From Negativicoccus succinicivorans (GTDB lineage Bacteria; Bacillota; Negativicutes; Veillonellales; Negativicoccaceae): a stretch of DNA of 64,000 nucleotides. The notes beneath the pieces were generated by a model. The model saw only the letters and a list, made by a program, of their open reading frames with translations. It searched no databases and had not been told where the DNA came from. The stretch is taken from assembly GCF_018372215.1 (NCBI RefSeq), contig NZ_JAHAJN010000007.1, positions 15,394 through 79,393 of the forward strand, in the 5' to 3' direction. Each line of letters opens with the position of its first letter. Positions within the stretch are counted from its first letter, which is position 1. A program made the position numbers and the translations under genes. Below are positions 63,312-64,000 of the stretch, piece by piece.

Positions 63312-63550
63312 AAGAAGCTGATAATCCAATGGTGATTGACCGTCCAACGATCCCTAAAACACATGTTTACACGGTGGAAGTAAAAGCGATTATCACGGCG
63401 ACTATTAAGGTAACGGCTGACGATGAAGAAGAAATTGACGGAAAAATCGATTACTACGAGGATAGCATTATGGGCAACATCGACAACTTCGAAATTGATG
63501 ACTGGGAAGTTATTTTTTCTGAAGAAGCGGGGGAAGAATATTATGACTGA
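63308..63550 (+). CDS. Phage protein, 80 aa, acidic
   Basis: Not recognised. Strongly acidic C-terminal two-thirds (ADDEEEIDGKIDYYED, FSEEAGEEYYD) and a beta-rich centre (YTVEVKAIITATIKVTA). This composition is seen in DNA-mimic inhibitors, but nothing more supports that. GGAGGAGG precedes the ATG. Confidence 0.6.
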   Translation: MKEADNPMVIDRPTIPKTHVYTVEVKAIITATIKVTADDEEEIDGKIDYYEDSIMGNIDNFEIDDWEVIFSEEAGEEYYD

Positions 63551-63842
63551 AATAAAAAATGCGTCCGCGGCAACGGACGCACAAAGCAATATACAACAAA
63601 ATTATAGCATAGAAAAATTAATCAATCAAAAAGTATTAGGAAAGTCAATAGCTGACGATCTAGCCGCCTATGAGGCGATCGGGTTGCACTTACTGCATTT
63701 TTACGACGAGAACGACGTTCTCGATGAGCGGTCATTCGATTATATCCACGGGCAAGGTGAGGGAATGCTGAAAGTAATAGATAGCATGAAGGCCAGAATA
63801 AAAGACCTTATCGCGGCGGAGAATGCGAAGGTGATCCTATGA
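63543..63842 (+). CDS. Phage protein, 99 aa
   Basis: Not recognised. Helical and soluble. The ATG at 63543 follows GGGGGAAG and overlaps the previous stop by 8 bases. A longer frame from 63423 would lie inside the previous gene and is not used. Confidence 0.6.
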   Translation: MTEIKNASAATDAQSNIQQNYSIEKLINQKVLGKSIADDLAAYEAIGLHLLHFYDENDVLDERSFDYIHGQGEGMLKVIDSMKARIKDLIAAENAKVIL

Positions 63843-64000
63843 GAATGTACGAGTTAACCGAAATGTACAAAGAATTACAAGACGCGCTCGAAAACGAGGA
63901 AGTCACGCAGGAAGAAGCCGCCGACACGTTCGACGCGATAAATGACGCTATAACGGCGAAAATTGACGCATTATCGGCGATCTATTTAGAGGCCGAAGGC
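63839..64000 (+). CDS. Siphovirus Gp157-like protein, 3' end cut by window edge
   Basis: 54 codons are visible to the window end. MRMYELTEMYKELQDALENE and the repeated Asp/Glu/Ala helices match the N-terminus of Gp157, a phage protein described as linked to host DNA-restriction resistance in Streptococcus thermophilus phages. It is coupled to the previous gene by an ATGA overlap. Genes for recombination or ssDNA-binding usually follow. Confidence 0.75.
   Translation, partial: MRMYELTEMYKELQDALENEEVTQEEAADTFDAINDAITAKIDALSAIYLEAEG

Larger units (their letters stand above)
59365..64000. mobile_element. Left part of a prophage
   Basis: A tyrosine integrase, a CI-like repressor with divergent promoters, a Cro-like protein and a run of small early genes with strong ribosome-binding sites lead to a Gp157-like gene. 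Composition is more AT-rich than the backbone. The left edge lies between 59099 and 59364; the right edge is outside the window. Confidence 0.9.

Overview
The window looks like the chromosome of a Negativicutes bacterium (Veillonellaceae-like, diderm Firmicute). The evidence is a mix of Firmicute traits and outer-membrane traits. Firmicute traits are T-box control, a two-subunit Fe-S serine dehydratase, recR followed by bofA, a SpoIVB-type S55 protein, and atpZ/atpI ahead of the F-ATPase operon. Outer-membrane traits are a small beta-barrel-like protein with a C-terminal Phe and several exported proteins. A tandem pair of CobT-like genes resembles ArsAB of Sporomusa and Veillonella. G+C is, by impression, in the low to mid 50s in the backbone and lower in the last 5 kb. 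The exact genus is inference; Negativicoccus or a close relative would fit.

Layout. 1-8.3 kb: edge of an AbgT transporter, a small unknown gene, murA plus an MreB-like gene, a biotinyl-like anchor protein with an S55-family protein, and an aldehyde dehydrogenase on the other strand. 8.4-17 kb: a zinc peptidase, then a cobamide/methionine block: two CobT-like subunits (arsA, arsB), a methionine-type T-box, metF, a separate MetH reactivation protein, metH without its activation domain, a 285-bp duplicated 3' end of arsB, and a LarC1-like gene. 17.1-18.2 kb: eleven tRNA genes behind two promoters. 18.2-24 kb: amino-acid permease, flavodoxin, Dps, an unknown membrane-anchored protein, sdaAB/sdaAA. 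24-36 kb: cca, a PASTA penicillin-binding protein, fhs, folD, SRP RNA, dnaX, ybaB, recR, bofA, a TrpR-like regulator, phosphohexomutase, a hydroxyacid dehydrogenase. 36.5-42 kb: a ClC transporter, two envelope or exported proteins, wecA-like and wecB genes. 42-49 kb: the complete F1Fo ATP synthase operon. 49.2-52.3 kb: a four-gene envelope/polysaccharide cluster. 52.4-54.1 kb: an unassigned structured transcript carrying a 16-codon ORF, then a transcription attenuator and pyrF-pyrE. 54.2-59.1 kb: a divergent deacetylase, a TSUP permease, an SDR, and a cluster of helical repeat proteins. 59.3-64 kb: the left end of a prophage: integrase, membrane protein, CI-like S24 repressor, divergent promoters with operator-like 15-mers, a Cro-like protein and early genes up to a Gp157-like gene cut by the window edge.

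How the parts fit. fhs, folD, metF and metH carry one-carbon units from formate to methionine. MetH needs a cobamide, and the arsA/arsB pair just upstream would attach the lower ligand of that cobamide. The methionine module looks inserted, because it is bracketed by two diverged copies of the arsB 3' end. I see no clear new multi-gene system. The best candidates for undescribed biology are the structured RNA with its short ORF at 52483-52668, the attenuator in front of pyrF, the arsB/met duplication, and the phage operator set.
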